This document shows positions 50,249 through 59,665 of a stretch of DNA of 64,000 nucleotides, one piece after another (the first letter of the stretch is position 1; every line of letters begins with the position of its first letter). Below the pieces are notes generated by a model. That model saw only the letters and a program-made list of their open reading frames with translations. It had not been told where the DNA came from and searched no databases. The DNA is from MA-ANB-1 sp965216445. GTDB lineage: Bacteria > Actinomycetota > Acidimicrobiia > Spongiisociales > ZC4RG35. A program made the translations under genes and the position numbers. Where the stretch lies: contig OZ244166.1 of the NCBI GenBank assembly GCA_965216445.1, forward strand, positions 1,488,001-1,552,000, in the 5' to 3' direction.

Positions 50249-51841
50249 CGTCTCCTGGCGAATGATTCGACCCACCGCCTGGCGGACGGTCTTCTGAATT
50301 TCGCCCAGGTCAGAACGCCCACTGGCGTGTTCTCCAATCGATTTTTTGACCTCGGCGGCGGCTTTCTTCAGCACTTCTTCCGGGTCGTCCATCACACCAT
50401 GACTGTCGAGGTCAGGCCCGTAGACGATCTTCCCGGTGTCGTGATCGATGCCGACGGTCACAACAACCACCCCATCGTCGGCGAGGTGTGAGCGATCTCG
50501 CAGGACTGCCGTCTTGACGTCTCCCACACCTGAACCGTCGAGGTAGACATAGCCGGCAGGAACAACACGACGGTCGACAGTGGTCTTCTTTCCGTTGAGC
50601 GTCACCCGATCCCCATCCTCCAGGACTTCAACCCACTTGACGCCCATAGTCTCCGCCAACTCTGCGTGAGCATCGAGATGTCGATACTCACCGTGCACCG
50701 GCACAAAGGCCTGTGGCCGGAGGACGTTGAGGAACGTGAGCAATTCGTCGCGGGCAGCATGTCCGGAAACGTGGACGTGTGAGTTTCGTCCATGCACCAC
50801 CTTGGCGCCCCGTCGAATGAGATTGGAGATCACCTTCGAGACAGCGGTCTCATTGCCGGGAATGGGCTTTGCCGATATCAGGACTGTGTCCCCGTCGCCT
50901 AACTCCACGAAACGATGCCGACCTTGCGACATCAGCGACAGGGCTGCAAACGGCTCCCCCTGACTTCCGGTGGTGATCATCAGCTGCTTCTCGGCTGGAT
51001 AATCCTTCAGCTTCTTGATGTCGACGACTGAGCCTTCAGGCACGTCAAGGACACCCAATTCGGTTGCGATACCGGTGTTTCGATGCATGGACCTGCCGAA
51101 GAAGGCAATCTTTCGACCCGCGGCTATTCCCGCATCGGCAATCTGTTGGACTCGGTGGACGTGCGAAGAGAAGCACGCGGCGATAACACGGCCCTCGGCA
51201 TCCCTTATGACATCTCTGATCGGCTGACCAACAGAGCTCTCCGACGGTTCGAAGCCGGGCTTCTCAGCGTTGGTCGAGTCTGAAAGCAAAAGGCGCACAC
51301 CACGGTTTCCCAGCGAAGCGAACGTCGGCAAGTCGGTTGGACGACCGTCGATCGGGGTTGGATCGAGCTTGAAGTCTCCGGAGTGAATGACCATCCCCTC
51401 TGGAGTGTCCAGAGCGACAGCCGAGGCATCCGGCACCGAGTGACTCACCGGTATCAGCATGAACTTGAAAGGCCCATGTTCGGTCCACTTCTTGAATTTG
51501 GTGGTGCGAAGATCTCCGTTGACTCCCAGTTCCTCGATTCGTCCGCTCGCCAGCTCCATCGCAAGACGCGTTCCATAGACGGGCACATTTATGTCGCGGA
51601 GGAAGTAGCCAAGCGCACCCATATGGTCTTCGTGACCGTGGGTCAAGATCACACAAACAACATCCTTCTTCCTCTCCAGGAGCCACGACCAATCGGGAAA
51701 GACGAGGTCGACGCCGAGCATGTCCTCTTCGGGAAACATGAGCCCCACGTCGATGAGGGCAATCTTGTTGTCTATCTCGACGGCCGCGCAGTTTCGGCCA
51801 ATCTCTCCAAGCCCGCCGAGGAAAGTAACGGAGACGCTCAT
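50207..51841 (-). CDS. rnj: Ribonuclease J
   Basis: 544 aa metallo-beta-lactamase/beta-CASP exo- and endoribonuclease. Zinc motif LTHGHEDHMGAL (HxHxDH), N-terminal FLGGLGEIGRNCAAVE, beta-CASP signatures and the FVPVHGEYRHL histidine block are all present, plus the C-terminal oligomerisation domain. It processes rRNA and degrades mRNA 5'-3'. It is coupled to dapA by an ATGA overlap, a pairing seen widely in actinobacteria. Confidence 0.96.
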   Translation of the reverse strand: MSVSVTFLGGLGEIGRNCAAVEIDNKIALIDVGLMFPEEDMLGVDLVFPDWSWLLERKKDVVCVILTHGHEDHMGALGYFLRDINVPVYGTRLAMELASGRIEELGVNGDLRTTKFKKWTEHGPFKFMLIPVSHSVPDASAVALDTPEGMVIHSGDFKLDPTPIDGRPTDLPTFASLGNRGVRLLLSDSTNAEKPGFEPSESSVGQPIRDVIRDAEGRVIAACFSSHVHRVQQIADAGIAAGRKIAFFGRSMHRNTGIATELGVLDVPEGSVVDIKKLKDYPAEKQLMITTGSQGEPFAALSLMSQGRHRFVELGDGDTVLISAKPIPGNETAVSKVISNLIRRGAKVVHGRNSHVHVSGHAARDELLTFLNVLRPQAFVPVHGEYRHLDAHAELAETMGVKWVEVLEDGDRVTLNGKKTTVDRRVVPAGYVYLDGSGVGDVKTAVLRDRSHLADDGVVVVTVGIDHDTGKIVYGPDLDSHGVMDDPEEVLKKAAAEVKKSIGEHASGRSDLGEIQKTVRQAVGRIIRQETSRKPVIVPVVMEL

Positions 51842-52731
51842 CGAGTACCTACCGCCCCGAGAGCCTTTTCGATCTCCTGGAGGGTTGACGCCGAAGCCTC
51901 AACCAGTGGCAGCCGCACGGGCCCCACAGATTCCCAAACGGCGGACAACGCCGCCTTCACCGGAGACGGATTGGTCTCGAGGAAGCAGGCATGACAAAGA
52001 GGGAGAAGTTGATGGTGAAGCCGCTTGGCCTCGGCAAAGTCCTGCCGGTGAACAGCTTTCACCATTGCCGCAATCTGAGGGCCGGCGAGGTGGGCTACAA
52101 CCGAAACCACTCCAACTGCACCCACTGACATCATTGGCAGCGTCAATGAGTCCTGACCCGAATAGACGGGAAGCGCAGGAATCTCATTGACTGTCTTGCT
52201 GGTGAAGTCGAGGTTCTCCACTGCGTCCTTCACCGCGGCAATGCGAGGATGATCGGCGAGGCGTTTCAGCGTATCGATCTCAATCAACCTGACGCTACGA
52301 CCCGGGATGTTGTACAGCATCACTGGAACGCCAACGTCGGCAATAGCGGAGAAATGCTCCACGAGGCCTTCCTGGCTCGGTTTGCTGTAGTACGGAGTCA
52401 CAGCCAATACGCCGTCGACTCCCAAAGATCCAGCCTTGTCGGTCATCTCTACGGAATGGCGAGTGTCGTATGTTCCCGTGCCAGCGATGACCTTCGTCTT
52501 CTTCTCGGCTACGGCGTCGACCACGGTCTTGAACAAGGCCAGCTTCTCCTGGTCGCTGAGCGTCGGCGATTCTCCGGTCGTGCCGGCAACGACAAGCGTG
52601 TCGGTTCCCGAAGCCGCCAAATGGCGCGCCAGTTGCCAGGCCTTGTCATGATCGACCGCCCCGGTCTCGCCAAAGGGGGTGACCATTGCGGTGGCCACAT
52701 ACCCAAAGGGGTTTGATGGTGTAAATGTCAC
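51838..52731 (-). CDS. dapA: 4-hydroxy-tetrahydrodipicolinate synthase
   Basis: 297 aa TIM-barrel aldolase condensing pyruvate with aspartate semialdehyde, first committed step to DAP/lysine. The motif VAGTTGESPTLSDQEK binds substrate, YNIPGRSVRLIE carries the Tyr relay, and the Schiff-base lysine is in AAVKDAVENL. Start at the ATG at 52731. With dapF at 20502 it shows the DAP pathway dispersed on this contig. Overlaps rnj. Confidence 0.95.
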   Translation of the reverse strand: MTFTPSNPFGYVATAMVTPFGETGAVDHDKAWQLARHLAASGTDTLVVAGTTGESPTLSDQEKLALFKTVVDAVAEKKTKVIAGTGTYDTRHSVEMTDKAGSLGVDGVLAVTPYYSKPSQEGLVEHFSAIADVGVPVMLYNIPGRSVRLIEIDTLKRLADHPRIAAVKDAVENLDFTSKTVNEIPALPVYSGQDSLTLPMMSVGAVGVVSVVAHLAGPQIAAMVKAVHRQDFAEAKRLHHQLLPLCHACFLETNPSPVKAALSAVWESVGPVRLPLVEASASTLQEIEKALGAVGTR

Positions 52732-52851
52732 AACGTCAGGTTACCGACATGGCGTCGTTCTCTTGACCTGAACCGCAAAGGTTCTGGGTAGCACCGTTGA
52801 AAGCGAGACGGAACGGATGTGCTCAGCCCCACTGCGCACTGTGCATTCGGC

Positions 52852-53775
52852 TCAGGATTCAGGAGCGAACACAGTCGACCAGTCTGACTTCATACTGACC
52901 TGCACCCAACTCAGCCGGTCGGCGACGACGGTTATCGGCTCCAGATCATCGACAGTTGCACCTGTACCCTCATAGACGTATTCCCGCTCGGCGTCGTCGT
53001 GGTTGACCAGCAGCGCCATCGACGGACCTGGGACCGCCGCAGCCCATTCCAACATCTCACGATCACCCGAACTGTTCCCCCCAGCAAGGATTGGCCGTCT
53101 GCCTAGCTGCGTCTGTATGTGGGCAACCTTGGCGGCACCTTCGTTGGCATCGCCGAGGATCCGGGAGCTGCGGCGAATCGCGGGCACCCCGTCGCCATCT
53201 CTGGCGAACTCGTATTCGATAAGTGTGCCCACCACCAGTTCGGGTGGCACTCCGTAGAGGTCCACGCTGATCGCACGGACGAACTCTGTGCCGCCCCCGG
53301 TGACAATCCCAACTGTGAATTCGCGCCTACGGAGCTCTTCGATCAGCTCAATCATCGGCTGATAGACCATGGTGCGCAACGGCCGCCCTTTGTCGGGATG
53401 CATGCCACTCGCCATGAAAGAGCGCACCGCCGACGCGAACTCCTCAGGTGTGCGGTTCTCGAACAACCCGGCCAGTGCTGCGGCGACACGGGCCAGGCCA
53501 ATCGCTCCAATGGCGGCTTTGTCGTTGTTGAGCAGAGCGGCGAATTCGGGTTTCTCACCCAACGCCGGATCCTGATCTACGCGCCTCCGTAACTCATCGA
53601 CAAAGAAATCGAGCTGGATATAGGACGGACGTTCGCACCAGAGGGTGCCATCGTTATCGAAGTAGGCAACACGATCCGACACCGGCACTTGCGCCGCCTC
53701 ATCGAGGAAGCCGATTATTCGATCACGGGTCGGTCCCGGATTCCAAGATGGCAGCTGATTTTGACTATCACCCAT
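52852..53775 (-). CDS. HAD-superfamily hydrolase (phosphoserine-phosphatase-like)
   Basis: 307 aa. Motif I is VAYFDNDGTLWCE (nucleophile and acid Asp), motif II is in FTVGIVTGGGTEF, and motif III/IV is PILAGGNSSGDREML. A helical cap of about 100 residues between motifs I and II suggests C1-type phosphatases acting on small metabolites. No signal peptide. Not in an operon: dapA is 120 bases downstream on the same strand and the next gene upstream is divergent. Substrate unknown. Confidence 0.88.
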   Translation of the reverse strand: MGDSQNQLPSWNPGPTRDRIIGFLDEAAQVPVSDRVAYFDNDGTLWCERPSYIQLDFFVDELRRRVDQDPALGEKPEFAALLNNDKAAIGAIGLARVAAALAGLFENRTPEEFASAVRSFMASGMHPDKGRPLRTMVYQPMIELIEELRRREFTVGIVTGGGTEFVRAISVDLYGVPPELVVGTLIEYEFARDGDGVPAIRRSSRILGDANEGAAKVAHIQTQLGRRPILAGGNSSGDREMLEWAAAVPGPSMALLVNHDDAEREYVYEGTGATVDDLEPITVVADRLSWVQVSMKSDWSTVFAPES

Positions 53776-53895
53776 TGAGTTAGTTGGTCCTCACGCGGTC
53801 GATGCGCTTGCGGCTGTTTCGAGGAGGCTAGCCACGAAGCGCGGATGACGATTCCCTGAAGATCGAGGGACAAAATGCGGTCTGTCCGCTAGAAA

Positions 53896-55380
53896 ATGGT
53901 TGTGGAGCATCGACTTCCCTCCCCGTGTGTTGTGGTTTTGGTAGGTCCGAGTTCGGCAGGAAAAACTTCCTGGGCGGAACGGCACTTCCAACCCAACCAA
54001 ATCGTGTCGTCCGACGACCTGCGGGCCGCGGTCGGCATCGATCAGGCGGACCAGGCAGCGGGCACGGTTGCCTTCGAGCTACTCGAGTTAATCGTCGCCG
54101 AGCGAATTCGGCGTCGGCTCACAACTGTCATCGACACGATGGGGTTCGACGCTGAACGAAGATTGCGATGGGCCGCCGCGGCTGCCGCCGCCGGGGTGCC
54201 GATATTCGCCGTCACTTTCAACACACCGACCACACAGTTGTTGGAGAGAAACTCACGACGGAGCAGCCCATTGCCGCAGAGCGTTATCAAGAAGCAGGCC
54301 AAGACACACGCCGAAGTCGTCGCACAGCTTCCGCGTGAGCGTTTCGACGACGTGCTTTCGGAAGAGCCAGTTGCTGTTGTAGCACCACAATTCGCAAGCC
54401 CTGCCGCTGCTGCACCTGCCGACCCATCCGCATCGGGTCACACGTTTGGTCTGGTCCTTTCCCGATTCGACTGGGGTGAGACCGACTTCGAAGAGACGAT
54501 CACGGACATCGCCCAAAGGGCTGAAGAGGCCGGTTTCAGGGATTTGTGGTTGATGGACCACTTCCGTCAGATCCCACAGCTCGGTCGGAAATGGGAGGAC
54601 ATGCCCGAGGCATACACGACGTTGTCGTTCCTGGCGGGTCGTACCTCGACCATTCGGCTCGGCGCCTTGGTCACCGCTGCCACCCACCGCAACCCCGCTG
54701 TTCTTGGCAAGATGCTTGCGACCCTCGATGTACTGTCCGGTGGGCGGGTCAATTGTGGCATCGGCATTGGGTGGGATGAGGCGGAGCATCGTGGCTACGG
54801 ACTGACTTTCCCGTCACTTGACGAGCGTTATGCGATCACCAGGGAAACCGTTGCAATCCTTCGTCTGGTCTGGGGAAAAGGGTCGCCCAGCTTTGAGGGC
54901 GAACACTTCGAGGCGAGGGAGTTGATCAGCTACCCGAGGCCTCTTCAAGAAGAGATTCCGATTCTGATTGGCGGGTCTGGCGAGAAACGGACATTGCGAC
55001 TTGTCGCCGAGTTGGCCGATGCGGCCAACCTCTTCGGGTCGGTCGAGGAGGTAGCTCACAAAGTCCAGGTTCTACGCAGGCACTGCGTTGAGATCGGGCG
55101 GGAAGCCCCTGACATCGAGGTGACCCACCTGGTGACAGCTGTCGCGGCCCAGAATCGAGAGATGTTGGGCGAACATATAGACCAATTGCGGGGTCGCAAC
55201 GAGGCACCCGAAAGTTACGCGGCTACCAACAACGCGGGCTTGGCCGAAAACCTGAGCGGCCTCTTCGCCGACTATCACCACGCTGGCGCAACACACTCCA
55301 TCGTCGCTATGCCCAACGCTCATCTCGAGGGGAGCATCGAAGCCTTCGGGCAAGTAATCGAAGCGGCCAGCCATACCTAG
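53896..55380 (+). CDS. Fusion of P-loop kinase domain and luciferase-like (F420-type) oxidoreductase
   Basis: 494 aa. Residues 8-165 form a small kinase: Walker A LVGPSSAGKTSW, the SSDDLRAAVG segment after strand 2, a Walker-B-like TTVIDTMGFD and an Arg-rich lid (ERNSRRSSPLP), resembling polynucleotide-kinase-like Zeta/PNK P-loop proteins. After an Ala/Pro linker (about 166-183) a complete TIM-barrel LLM domain begins HTFGLVLSRFDWGETDFEE and includes DLWLMDHF, TSTIRLGALVTAATHRNP, LSGGRVNCGIGIGW and PILIGGSGEKRTLRL, close to the TIGR03560 group. Both halves look intact and one frame covers them. Whether the kinase acts on the oxidoreductase's product is unknown. Confidence 0.85.
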   Translation: MVVEHRLPSPCVVVLVGPSSAGKTSWAERHFQPNQIVSSDDLRAAVGIDQADQAAGTVAFELLELIVAERIRRRLTTVIDTMGFDAERRLRWAAAAAAAGVPIFAVTFNTPTTQLLERNSRRSSPLPQSVIKKQAKTHAEVVAQLPRERFDDVLSEEPVAVVAPQFASPAAAAPADPSASGHTFGLVLSRFDWGETDFEETITDIAQRAEEAGFRDLWLMDHFRQIPQLGRKWEDMPEAYTTLSFLAGRTSTIRLGALVTAATHRNPAVLGKMLATLDVLSGGRVNCGIGIGWDEAEHRGYGLTFPSLDERYAITRETVAILRLVWGKGSPSFEGEHFEARELISYPRPLQEEIPILIGGSGEKRTLRLVAELADAANLFGSVEEVAHKVQVLRRHCVEIGREAPDIEVTHLVTAVAAQNREMLGEHIDQLRGRNEAPESYAATNNAGLAENLSGLFADYHHAGATHSIVAMPNAHLEGSIEAFGQVIEAASHT

Positions 55381-55410
55381 GTTGTCGCGACCGGCCCCTA
55401 ACCTGGCGGG

Positions 55411-55923
55411 ATGACTCAGAAGCAGTACTCAGCACCGCCCGAATTAACCGTGGACCTGTCCAAGGCCTACAAGGCCACGATCAAGACCAACCACGGGGAA
55501 ATCAAACTCGACCTCGATGTCGAGCGGTCACCGCAGACCGTGAACAACTTCGTTTTCCTGGCCAATGATGGGTACTACGACGGAGTGATCTTCCACCGGG
55601 TGATCGAAGGCTTCATGATCCAGGGTGGTGACCCGACCGGTACTGGCATGGGTGGTCCCGGCTACAAATTCCGCGACGAAATCGAAGGAGCCGGGCAGTA
55701 CTCACGTGGAACAGTGGCGATGGCCAACGCCGGACCCAACACCAATGGCTCCCAATTCTTCATCATGCACAAGGATGTTGGTCTGCCCCATTCGTACACG
55801 ATCTTCGGGAACGTGACATCCGGCCTCGAGGTTGTGGACTCGATTGCGAGCAGTTCCACTGATCGAAACGACCGACCCGACGAAGAAGTGGTGATCGAGT
55901 CGATCACAATCGACGAAAGCTGA
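55411..55923 (+). CDS. Cyclophilin-type peptidyl-prolyl cis-trans isomerase
   Basis: 170 aa cytoplasmic cyclophilin with no signal peptide. The active-site block VIFHRVIEGFMIQGGDPTGTGMGGPGY contains the catalytic Arg and the Phe/Met/Gln pocket, followed by RGTVAMANAGPNTNGSQFFI. It speeds proline isomerisation during folding. It lies 30 bases after the kinase-oxidoreductase fusion, possibly co-transcribed, and its stop abuts the convergent LLM gene. Confidence 0.96.
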   Translation: MTQKQYSAPPELTVDLSKAYKATIKTNHGEIKLDLDVERSPQTVNNFVFLANDGYYDGVIFHRVIEGFMIQGGDPTGTGMGGPGYKFRDEIEGAGQYSRGTVAMANAGPNTNGSQFFIMHKDVGLPHSYTIFGNVTSGLEVVDSIASSSTDRNDRPDEEVVIESITIDES

Positions 55924-56829
55924 TCAGCATGAACGCAACAAAGCTAGGGCCTCGCCCATCTGTTCCACGCTTCTGACATCGATCGGATCCAGGACCAGCT
56001 GAAGGTGCTCGATCCCGGCATCTGAAAAGTGCGCCATTGACTCAGCCAACTCACTAGGGCTGCCTGTCAAGGGCACGGAAGGACGGCGGTCGTAGCTGGT
56101 GAGGCGCCCGCTTCCGCCTTCGAGCTGAATCAGAATCGCAGCCGTTCGGGCGACTTCACCCGGGTCTCGACCCGCAGCGCGAGCCACTTCGTCCACCTGG
56201 GTCATCAGAGGACCAAGTCCCTCAGGTCGGTTGCCGAACCAGACGTGCCACGTATTCCACATGTCCACGTGAGGAATGGTTAAGCCCAACATACGGGGAC
56301 CGTTGGAACCAACCAGGAGAGGCATGTCCGGCCGAGCCCGTGGCAACAGCTCCATTTCGCGAACTGTGTAGAAGTCACCTGCGAAGTCGATCGAACCCTC
56401 TCTTACCAGTGTGCGGACGACTGTGAAGGCCTCCTCGAACCGGGAGATCCTTCGGTCGTACGGAAAGCCAAAAGCGTCATACTCCGTCTTGTTCCAACCG
56501 GCTCCGAGGCCCAGAATGAGACGGCCCCCCGAAATCTCATCGACCGTCCCCGCCATCTTGGCCAGCATCGCTGGGTTGTGAAATGAAGTTGCAGCCACCA
56601 ACGGTCCCAACAAGACCCTTTTAGTGGCCTCGGCGATGCCTGCCAACGAAGTCCATGCCTCCCACGGTCCCCTTGTGCCGTGCTCGTCCCGATATAAGAG
56701 GTGGTCACCGACCCAGATCGAGTCGAACCCGACCGCCTCGACGGTCAGCGCGATGTCGCGTAGCTCTGTCCACGGAACCGGGCGCTCCACCTCGGGCAGT
56801 TGGACGCCGACTTGTAGTGGTCTGGTCAT
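55924..56829 (-). CDS. LLM class (F420-type) flavin-dependent oxidoreductase
   Basis: 301 aa TIM barrel. Conserved segments are LTVEAVGFDSIWVGDHLLY, TKRVLLGPLVAATSFHNPAMLAKMAGTVDEISGGRLILGLGAGWNKTEYDAFG (a run of LLM blocks) and PLLVGSNGPRMLGL. The pattern matches F420-dependent members more than FMN luciferases. Substrate unknown. Second LLM protein within 1 kb, but separated by the cyclophilin and on the opposite strand to the fusion. Confidence 0.92.
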   Translation of the reverse strand: MTRPLQVGVQLPEVERPVPWTELRDIALTVEAVGFDSIWVGDHLLYRDEHGTRGPWEAWTSLAGIAEATKRVLLGPLVAATSFHNPAMLAKMAGTVDEISGGRLILGLGAGWNKTEYDAFGFPYDRRISRFEEAFTVVRTLVREGSIDFAGDFYTVREMELLPRARPDMPLLVGSNGPRMLGLTIPHVDMWNTWHVWFGNRPEGLGPLMTQVDEVARAAGRDPGEVARTAAILIQLEGGSGRLTSYDRRPSVPLTGSPSELAESMAHFSDAGIEHLQLVLDPIDVRSVEQMGEALALLRSC

Positions 56830-56847
56830 GGCCGCACCCTAGGCGTG

Positions 56848-57822
56848 CTAACCCGGGACGCCGCGAGGCAACTGTCGCCGGTCGACACGTTCAGCCAATC
56901 CAACCAACGCCACTGCTATCACACCGCCCAACGCAGTTGATGCCAGACGGCTCCACCCTGCCTCAATCTCGTCAACCCCTCCGAATGTGGGAACAAGCAC
57001 AACGATCGCTGTTAGGAACACGGCAAAAAGGACATAGCTCGCTCTCATGAACAGCATCTGGAGAAAGACCAATAGGACCACCGTGCCGCTGAGCAACCAC
57101 GTGGATTCGGACACAATGAATCCGAGGAAGATGCCCAACACAACGCCAAGCATTGTTCCCAGGCTGCGGTGGATTGCCAACCGCCGGGTGGCTTCCCCAC
57201 CCTCCTGCGCCACGATCAGGACGGTTAGAGCCAGCCAATACGGATAGGCAGGGAACAGCTCAAAACCAATCGGAATAGCAATAAATGCCGCAGTTGATTT
57301 GGCGACTAGGAAGACCCACCGGGTCGGCTTATGCGGGCTGGGTGCCTTTGCGGCACTGTCGGCGGTATACCCGACCACTCCAGCAGCAATTGCACCACCG
57401 GCGAATGCCGCTGCTATTGCCACCCAACCTGTGCCGGGTGCGATGAGGAACACGATGACCGGCCAGACTGCCAGCATCCCCCAGGCCGTTGCATCCTCGG
57501 GATACTTGGTAGTCAGAAGGCCTGTCGCGAGGATGACACAAGCAAGAGCGGCAGCGGCAACAAGCGGGGCTTCGGTCCCGATGGCCGCAAGACCGGTGGC
57601 CAGTGAGCCAATGACAAGGAACCAAACCAACGCGGCATTACGAAGATCTACAACAGGAAAAGAGATCCGGGCGAGCACGAAACCGAGTGCAAAAACGCCA
57701 GCGGGACCACCCCAAATCGCAAACGCTACGAGGCAAACCAGCAAGGCCAGCGCCAACTGCGCAGCAGTTCGCCACTGGAGCTCGTCTCTGTCTATCTCGA
57801 AGATGTCGATGGCCGCCCTCAG
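56848..57822 (-). CDS. FUSC-like aromatic acid exporter family membrane protein, possible CTG start
   Basis: 324 aa if started at CTG 57822, with about ten hydrophobic segments in two groups and the conserved cytoplasmic EATRRLAIHRSLGTMLGVVLG (RxxxTxxG-type) block of FUSC proteins. The frame remains open to a GTG at 57882, but that overlaps the upstream gene by 63 bases and has no ribosome binding site. The CTG overlaps the upstream TGA as CTGA and is preceded by AGAGGTGAG. No ATG, GTG or other usual start occurs between the CTG and the first membrane helix (a TTG lies inside it). The transported compound is unknown. Confidence 0.75.
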   Translation of the reverse strand: MRAAIDIFEIDRDELQWRTAAQLALALLVCLVAFAIWGGPAGVFALGFVLARISFPVVDLRNAALVWFLVIGSLATGLAAIGTEAPLVAAAALACVILATGLLTTKYPEDATAWGMLAVWPVIVFLIAPGTGWVAIAAAFAGGAIAAGVVGYTADSAAKAPSPHKPTRWVFLVAKSTAAFIAIPIGFELFPAYPYWLALTVLIVAQEGGEATRRLAIHRSLGTMLGVVLGIFLGFIVSESTWLLSGTVVLLVFLQMLFMRASYVLFAVFLTAIVVLVPTFGGVDEIEAGWSRLASTALGGVIAVALVGLAERVDRRQLPRGVPG

Positions 57823-59108
57823 CCACTCACCTCTGCATCCGTCGGCAATGCGGCCTTGGAATAGTTGCCCAGAGCGTTCCACAGCATCCAGCCCACTCCC
57901 CTGTCCTCAGCTGCCTGAATCGACCGTCTGATCTGAGCGTCTGTCCACCAGAATGCCTGCAGCCAGGGTCGCAGATGGGTACCGGGTTCGAGACGTGGCA
58001 AAGCGTCATCAATTGAGTCAGCCGTCACGTCGTAGGGATGCTCGTTGGGGTCGTCATAGCCCAACCAGCCGTCTGAATAGTGGCTGGGATAAACCATTGG
58101 TGACACCACGTCGAGCTGAGTTGACAGCTCTTCAGGGCGCTGGCCGATCCCCTGATCTGTCGGACTCGAAACAACAATCCCGAAGATGTCAGCACTGACC
58201 GCACAACCCATGGGCCTCAGGATCGAACGCGCCTGCGCCAGGTAGGCGGTGATTGCGCCAACCCGCTCCTCCTGACTCATGTCGAGCTGGCCGCTGACCT
58301 TGACCGCCTCGCCTGAAGGAAACCGCACATAGTCGAACTGGATCTCGTCGAAACCGAGTTCACACGCCTCGACAGCGAGGTCGAGGTTGTATTGCCAGGC
58401 TTCTTCAACTCGTGGGTCGATCCACCGCCCGGCGATTGCATGGGATGGATAAGCCTTCGCCTTGAAGTCGTCATCGAAAGAAACGATGCGGGTAATTGTG
58501 TACAGGTCGTGTTCTTTGGCCATGGCCAGCAGCTGCACCGGGTCGTAGTTGTTGATGACGGCGCCGATCTCATGCGCAACTTCGACCGAGGTGTCATAGA
58601 GGACCCTCCCTCCTTCGATCTTGGTATCAAAGACGAGCGAATTGACCGCGGTCTCGTCGGCGAGCTGGAGCAGCTCTTCGAATCGATCCAGATCACCCGA
58701 CACGTCAGCGGCGACACGGAGTGCGCGTACGGTGATCGGGTCAATCGATATTTCCAGAAGCGAGGTCGACCCATCCCAAGCGGCCTCGGCTGAAGACCAC
58801 CCGGACTTTTCGGCGGTGACCTGCCCGACCGTTGGTGACTCGAGATTGAACCAGCCGTCGGGGCCCGTAGTGGCAACTTCGCCGGCCAACGTGACTACGG
58901 CTCCGGGAACCGGGCGACTCTCTGAATCGATGACCCGACCGAACAGCGAAAACGTAGGAATGGTGGTGACTGTGTCGGCAGCAGGCGCCGTGTCGGTCAC
59001 CGAAGGAGCAGAACTGTCCCCTTCTGGCGTGCCGCCTTCCGGTTCAGCGTTGTTGCAGCCGGCCAGAGCCAGCGCGACAAATACGAGCAGAAGGGACGTT
59101 CGTCTCAC
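57819..59108 (-). CDS. Lipoprotein with carboxypeptidase-regulatory-like domain and DUF4015-type glycoside-hydrolase-like barrel
   Basis: 429 aa from GTG 59108, which gives a signal peptide RRTSLLLVFVALALAGC with lipobox LAGC; the longer frame upstream is antisense to the next gene. Residues about 60-130 form a carboxypeptidase-D-regulatory beta domain (FSLFGRVIDSESRPVPGAVV). The rest is a (beta/alpha)8-like domain with NSLVFDTK, LYTITRIVSFDD, GFDEIQFDYVRFPSG and VSPMVYPSHYSDGW, typical of the putative glycoside hydrolase family DUF4015. Substrate unknown; it acts at the cell surface. Coupled to the downstream FUSC-like gene. Confidence 0.85.
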   Translation of the reverse strand: MRRTSLLLVFVALALAGCNNAEPEGGTPEGDSSAPSVTDTAPAADTVTTIPTFSLFGRVIDSESRPVPGAVVTLAGEVATTGPDGWFNLESPTVGQVTAEKSGWSSAEAAWDGSTSLLEISIDPITVRALRVAADVSGDLDRFEELLQLADETAVNSLVFDTKIEGGRVLYDTSVEVAHEIGAVINNYDPVQLLAMAKEHDLYTITRIVSFDDDFKAKAYPSHAIAGRWIDPRVEEAWQYNLDLAVEACELGFDEIQFDYVRFPSGEAVKVSGQLDMSQEERVGAITAYLAQARSILRPMGCAVSADIFGIVVSSPTDQGIGQRPEELSTQLDVVSPMVYPSHYSDGWLGYDDPNEHPYDVTADSIDDALPRLEPGTHLRPWLQAFWWTDAQIRRSIQAAEDRGVGWMLWNALGNYSKAALPTDAEVSG

Positions 59109-59125
59109 GGTTTGGCAATTATCGC

Positions 59126-59629
59126 CTAAGCGCCGAGCTTTGAGACCATCGCATAGATCGTGAACAGAACGACCAGGGTGTCGAGTACCCCGAACTGACC
59201 AACGGTCGCGCGTGTTTTGTTCGCCAAGGTCGCGTCTCCGCCGTCGATGGCATCGGCGATTGCCTCCGACTTCGGACCAAAAACTGCCGAGCCCAAGACT
59301 GCACCAACCAAGACCGCCACGAAACCAATGCTCACGAATACCGAACCGAATCCGTACAAATCGGAATCGAGGACGAGTAGGACCCCGCTGACCAACACGG
59401 TCACACCGACCGGGATATAGAAGGAGCGAGACATCTTGCCTGTAGCCCTGAACCAACTCGATGCGGCGGGAGTGACAGGGCCGAGAAGACCAGGAACTAT
59501 CGCCTGCATGATGTTGGCGCCCAACCATGCTCCAGCAGCGGCGATGTGGATGACAAGCAGAATGTCGTGATACAACAAAACGAAGACCTTTCTAGGTTCG
59601 AGCGGATTGTAGAAGTGAACGAGCCTCAT
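59126..59629 (-). CDS. Integral membrane protein (CopD/DUF2269-like)
   Basis: 167 aa with four membrane spans. The first contains LLVIHIAAAGAWLGANIM, the His-plus-glycine pattern seen in CopD/DUF2269-type proteins, and a second conserved FRATGKMSRSFYIPVGVTVLVSG follows. No metal-binding cluster is obvious. The start at 59629 may be 10 residues early. It lies 17 bases upstream of the DUF4015-type lipoprotein gene on the same strand. Function unknown. Confidence 0.65.
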   Translation of the reverse strand: MRLVHFYNPLEPRKVFVLLYHDILLVIHIAAAGAWLGANIMQAIVPGLLGPVTPAASSWFRATGKMSRSFYIPVGVTVLVSGVLLVLDSDLYGFGSVFVSIGFVAVLVGAVLGSAVFGPKSEAIADAIDGGDATLANKTRATVGQFGVLDTLVVLFTIYAMVSKLGA

Positions 59630-59665
59630 TCGCGGTAGGAAGACTTGTCCTCGTACGATCTCCGG

